A stretch of DNA of 34,101 nucleotides from positions 1-34,101 of the forward strand of contig JAGBAV010000101.1 in assembly GCA_017938795.1 (NCBI GenBank). Reading direction: 5' to 3'. Below the pieces are notes generated by a model. The model ran no database searches. It was not told where the DNA came from and saw nothing but the letters and a program-made list of their open reading frames with translations. Each line of letters starts with the position of its first letter. Within the stretch, counting starts at the first letter, position 1. Below, piece after piece: positions 31,685-34,101 of this stretch. A program made the translations under genes and the position numbers. This DNA is from Clostridia bacterium. GTDB taxonomy: Bacteria; Bacillota; Clostridia; Christensenellales; Aristaeellaceae.

Positions 31685-32272
31685 TCAATTCAGCAGAGTA
31701 TGCATCAGAAAGCCGATCAGTATACAGACGGCAAACCCGAATACGGCGCTGCCCAGCACAAGAAGGATCTTCTGGTATGGCCGCTTGCCGATTTCCCTCT
31801 GCTTCTGGATATCGTCCAGCCTCTTCCCCTCCGAGAAGGCCACGATCTCTTTATAGGTCTGAACGTCGTTGTCCTTCTTGATTCTTTCAATCTGAAGGGC
31901 ATAATACATGGCTGCGGCAAACAGCATCCCCCATGGAATGAAGGCCCATGTGCCAAGGCACATAAAGAGAGGAACCGCAGACACCGCAACGGCAATAAAC
32001 AGCAGGGAATAGATCCTGCCATAGCGCTCCATCTTTTCGACTTCTTCTTTCTGAATGACTTCTTTCATAGCATCAATATCTCCTTTGATCAGCTTGTCAA
32101 GGGAGACCTGAAAGACTTCGCTCAGCAGAACCAGACTGTTCACGTCCGGATAGCTCTTTTCATTTTCCCAATTGGAGATGGTCTGCCTTGAGACATAAAC
32201 GCGCTCGGCCAACGCCTCCTGGGACAGCTGTGCTTCCTGACGGAGCTGCCTGATGTGCTTTCCAAGTTCCAT
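31685..32272 (-). CDS. XRE-family regulator with membrane helices, 195 aa
   Basis: The N-terminal HTH_3 domain (residues about 4-60) reads LGKHIRQLRQEAQLSQEALAERVYVSRQTISNWENEKSYPD. A linker is followed by two helices (IYSLLFIAVAVSAVPLFMC and FIPWGMLFAAAMYYALQ), a charged segment, and a third near the C-terminus (ILLVLGSAVFGFAVCILIG). Such membrane-anchored XRE proteins are common in Firmicutes and often regulate nearby envelope genes. CAAGGAGG precedes the ATG. Two palindromes upstream could be its own operators. It is convergent with nothing; parB lies upstream on the same strand but is separated by a hairpin. Confidence 0.85.
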   Translation of the reverse strand: MELGKHIRQLRQEAQLSQEALAERVYVSRQTISNWENEKSYPDVNSLVLLSEVFQVSLDKLIKGDIDAMKEVIQKEEVEKMERYGRIYSLLFIAVAVSAVPLFMCLGTWAFIPWGMLFAAAMYYALQIERIKKDNDVQTYKEIVAFSEGKRLDDIQKQREIGKRPYQKILLVLGSAVFGFAVCILIGFLMHTLLN

Positions 32273-32324
32273 GCTTTCGTCCTCCTTGCAGGATCATCCT
32301 AATCCAATTCCCGCATTTTTGCGA

Positions 32325-32338
32325 TCAAAGGGCTTTGA
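32325..32338. promoter_or_regulatory. Operator-like palindrome 1
   Basis: tcaaagggctttga: TCAAA and TTTGA half-sites with a 4-base centre, about 55 bp upstream of the XRE start. Confidence 0.55.
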
Positions 32339-32357
32339 CATGACGCTGTTTTGCCCT

Positions 32358-32373
32358 GTCAAAAGGCTTTGAC
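32358..32373. promoter_or_regulatory. Operator-like palindrome 2
   Basis: gtcaaaaggctttgac: the same TCAAA-N4-TTTGA plan with one more base pair on each side, centred 34 bp from the first. Three helical turns apart suggests cooperative binding on one DNA face. Confidence 0.55.
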
Positions 32374-32439
32374 ATGCCGGAAAACATGATTTTTGGCCTG
32401 TTTTCCATATGATGTCATGGATATGCGCCTCATACAGGA

Positions 32440-32469
32440 CAGGCACAGCGGGTTGATCCGCTGTGCCTG
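32440..32469. terminator. Hairpin downstream of parB
   Basis: A 12-bp perfect stem (caggcacagcgg/ccgctgtgcctg) with a 6-base loop, without a T run on either strand. It is 40 bp past the parB stop. Confidence 0.5.
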
Positions 32470-32508
32470 CTCAATGCTGTATGTTTTCCGTTCATCCCGG
32501 AGCGGAGC

Positions 32509-33393
32509 TCACTGCTCCATCATGTCCCAGAGCTTCTGCAGCTCTTCCTCGCTGCCGTACTCAAGGATGATCTTTCCCTTCTTTGCGCTGCCCTGCATGC
32601 TGACCTTCAGGCCTGTCGCGCTGCGCAGGCGCTCGGTCAGCTCCTCGTATTCCACGGGGAGCGCGGCAGCGGGCTTCTTCGCCTTCTTCTCCGGCGCGTT
32701 CTTTGCGGCGGCCTCAAGCTGACGTACGGACCAGCCGAACTGCAGCGTCTTGGCGAAGAGATTCGCCTGCTGCTCGCGGTCGGTGATGCCGGCGAGCACG
32801 CGCGCATGACCGGCGGAGATGGAGCCGTCGATGACGGCGGCCTGCATCTTTTTGGGCAGGGTCAGAAGGCGCAGCAGATTCGCCACGGCGGGGCGGCTGC
32901 GGCCAAGGCGCTCGGCGACGGCCTCCTGCGTCATCGCGCATTCGTCCATCAGCGCATGGATGCCCTGCGCCTCTTCAATGGCGTTGAGGTCCTCGCGCTG
33001 GATATTCTCGATGAGCGCGGCCTCCTGCCTGCGCACGTCGTCCCACTCGCGCACGATCGCGGGGATGGTGTCCAGCCCGGCGATGCGGGTGGCGCGCCAG
33101 CGGCGCTCGCCGGCGATGATCGTGTAGCGGTTCCCCTCGCGCGCGACAAGGATGGGGGAGAGCACGCCGCTTGACCTGATGGAGTCGGCGAGGGCGAGGA
33201 GCGCCTCGTCGTCAAAGTTCTTGCGCGGCTGCATCCTGTTGGGGTCGATATCCTCCACGGGAAGCTCGACAACTGCGTCCGCCGGGATGCCTGCGCGCAG
33301 CGCGGAGGGCGCTGCCTCTACGGATTCAACGACCTCCTCCACATCCGGCAGGATAGCGCTCAGGCCTCTGCCCAGTCCCATTTTCTTAGCCAT
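32509..33393 (-). CDS. parB: Chromosome partitioning protein ParB (Spo0J), 294 aa
   Basis: ParB binds parS, slides along DNA as a CTP-dependent clamp and recruits SMC; it works with ParA. The N-terminus (MAKKMGLGRGLSAILPD) is typical. The CTP-binding region contains QPRKNFDDEALLALADSIR and the IAGERRWRATR motif with the key arginines; LIENIQREDLNAIEEAQG follows, then the helix-turn-helix MTQEAVAERLGRSRPAVANLLRLL that reads parS, and a C-terminal dimerisation domain. The ATG at 33393 follows AAAGGAACC; the upstream codons (MGPPRAVKGTD) are not included. It lies 46 bp after the parA stop. The three parS sites at 22.5 kb are its expected targets. Confidence 0.95.
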   Translation of the reverse strand: MAKKMGLGRGLSAILPDVEEVVESVEAAPSALRAGIPADAVVELPVEDIDPNRMQPRKNFDDEALLALADSIRSSGVLSPILVAREGNRYTIIAGERRWRATRIAGLDTIPAIVREWDDVRRQEAALIENIQREDLNAIEEAQGIHALMDECAMTQEAVAERLGRSRPAVANLLRLLTLPKKMQAAVIDGSISAGHARVLAGITDREQQANLFAKTLQFGWSVRQLEAAAKNAPEKKAKKPAAALPVEYEELTERLRSATGLKVSMQGSAKKGKIILEYGSEEELQKLWDMMEQ

Positions 33394-33438
33394 ATCGGTT
33401 CCTTTCACGGCGCGGGGCGGTCCCATGCCGGTATATGA

Positions 33439-33972
33439 TTATTTGAACAGCGCGAGGAATTCCTTCGCCAGCGCGGTGTAGCTCTGCGCGCCGAGGGAGC
33501 GCGGGTCGTACAGATGGATCGGCGTGCCGTGGCTGGGCGCCTCGCCAAGGCGCACGTTGCGCGGCACAACGGTATTGAAGACCTTGCCCTTGAAGACCTT
33601 GCGCACTTCCTGCGCAACCTGAATGCCCAGATTGGTGCGCGCGTCGAGCATGGTGAGCACCACGCCGTCGATCGCCAGCCTGCGGTTGAGCTTCTGCACC
33701 TTGCGGATGGTGCCCATCAGCGCGGAGACGCCTTCCAGCGCATAGTATTCGCACTGGATCGGGATGATCACGCCATCGGCGGCGCAGAGCGCATTGAGGG
33801 TGATCAGGCCCAGAGAGGGCGGGCAGTCGATGAAGATATAGTCAAAGTCATCCCTCGCGGCGGCGAGCGCATCGGCAAGCACATGCTCGCGATGCTCCAT
33901 GCCGGCCAGCTCGATTTCCGCGCCGGCGAGGCGGATATCCGCCGGGAGGACGAAGAGCGTGGGCACGTCGGC
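33439..33972 (-). pseudogene. parA: ParA (Soj) C-terminal part, 5' end missing
   Basis: ParA ATPase helps segregate and position the origin. The C-terminal two-thirds are clear: VPTLFVLPADIRLAGAEIEL, DYIFIDCPPSLGLITLNAL (Walker B/switch II) and PIQCEYYALEGVSALMGTI to the C-terminus. The N-terminal region with the deviant Walker A (KGGVGKTT) is absent. Upstream of about 33972 the same frame meets AT-rich sequence unlike ParA and a stop near 34014, although 130 bases of window remain. The gene was therefore cut by a rearrangement or by a chimeric assembly join. The GTG at 33966 is not a natural start. Confidence 0.85.
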
Positions 33973-33975
33973 ATT

Positions 33976-34101
33976 CTCGGATTCAACGAAAAGAACAAGG
34001 AAATCATCATTTCAAGCACGGAAATATCTCCGCTTCAAAGCAATACATTTGCCGTAAACACCAAGAATGGAAAGACCCGTCTAATTGGCAAGAGCGAAGG
34101 G
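33976..34101 (+). CDS. Fragment of S9 (dipeptidyl-peptidase IV-like) protein, both ends cut
   Basis: On the plus strand the frame that ends at the window edge reads LGFNEKNKEIIISSTEISPL, QSNTFAVNTKNGKTRLIGKS, EG. The sequence 'STE.SPL...TF.V....GK...' followed by an EG resembles the beta-propeller of S9 prolyl peptidases, where STExSPLE is common, and is closest in style to Bacteroidetes proteins. The DNA is AT-richer than the parA part. Only about 40 residues are present, so the assignment rests on a short motif. The 5' boundary is uncertain (33970-33990). Confidence 0.4.

Overview
The window looks like DNA from a member of the Clostridia (Firmicutes), probably gut-associated and probably a metagenome contig. 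The grounds are perfect TGTTTCACGTGAAACA parS sites, a ParA/ParB pair and MnmE (a typical origin-proximal neighbourhood), an AddB-type nuclease, strong AGGAGG ribosome binding sites and many Gram-positive-style terminators. From about 18.7 kb to 33.97 kb the sequence is clearly GC-rich host backbone. From 2 to 18.7 kb it is less GC-rich and carries integration signatures.

Left flank (1-2028): a cut-off cytidine deaminase-like gene with an exact 126-bp tandem duplication, a P-loop kinase-like gene, a Nudix pseudogene with two stops that breaks off near 1421, and on the other strand a TnsA-like fragment followed by inverted repeats resembling a Tn7-family right end that finishes near 2021.

Island (about 2029-18710): a 12-bp sequence identical to the 3' end of guaA is present at both ends. 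At the guaA end lie a tyrosine integrase, a phage-type regulator, a divergent switch region, a small helix-turn-helix gene, a phage replisome organiser carrying a large dyad that could be an origin, and a DnaC-like loader. This arrangement resembles a phage satellite (PICI-like). The rest of the interval holds an AAA_14/DUF4143 ATPase, a membrane-bound LuxR regulator divergent from a LuxR/zinc-ribbon operon, and a KtrB-KtrA-(small frameshifted peptide)-KdpD-KdpE potassium cluster with no kdpFABC.

Backbone (18.7-33.97 kb): a GMP synthetase without its amidotransferase domain, mnmE, a phosphoesterase, three parS sites in front of addB, a small unknown gene, glycogen synthase fused to an SCP2-like domain, a GH20 glycosidase with a TSUP permease, an XRE membrane regulator with two palindromic operators, parB, and the 3' part of parA.

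Right end (about 33.97-34.1 kb): parA breaks off before its Walker A region and is joined to AT-richer DNA reading on the other strand as a piece of an S9 (dipeptidyl-peptidase-like) protein. This is most simply a chimeric contig end. No rRNA, tRNA or CRISPR array was seen.
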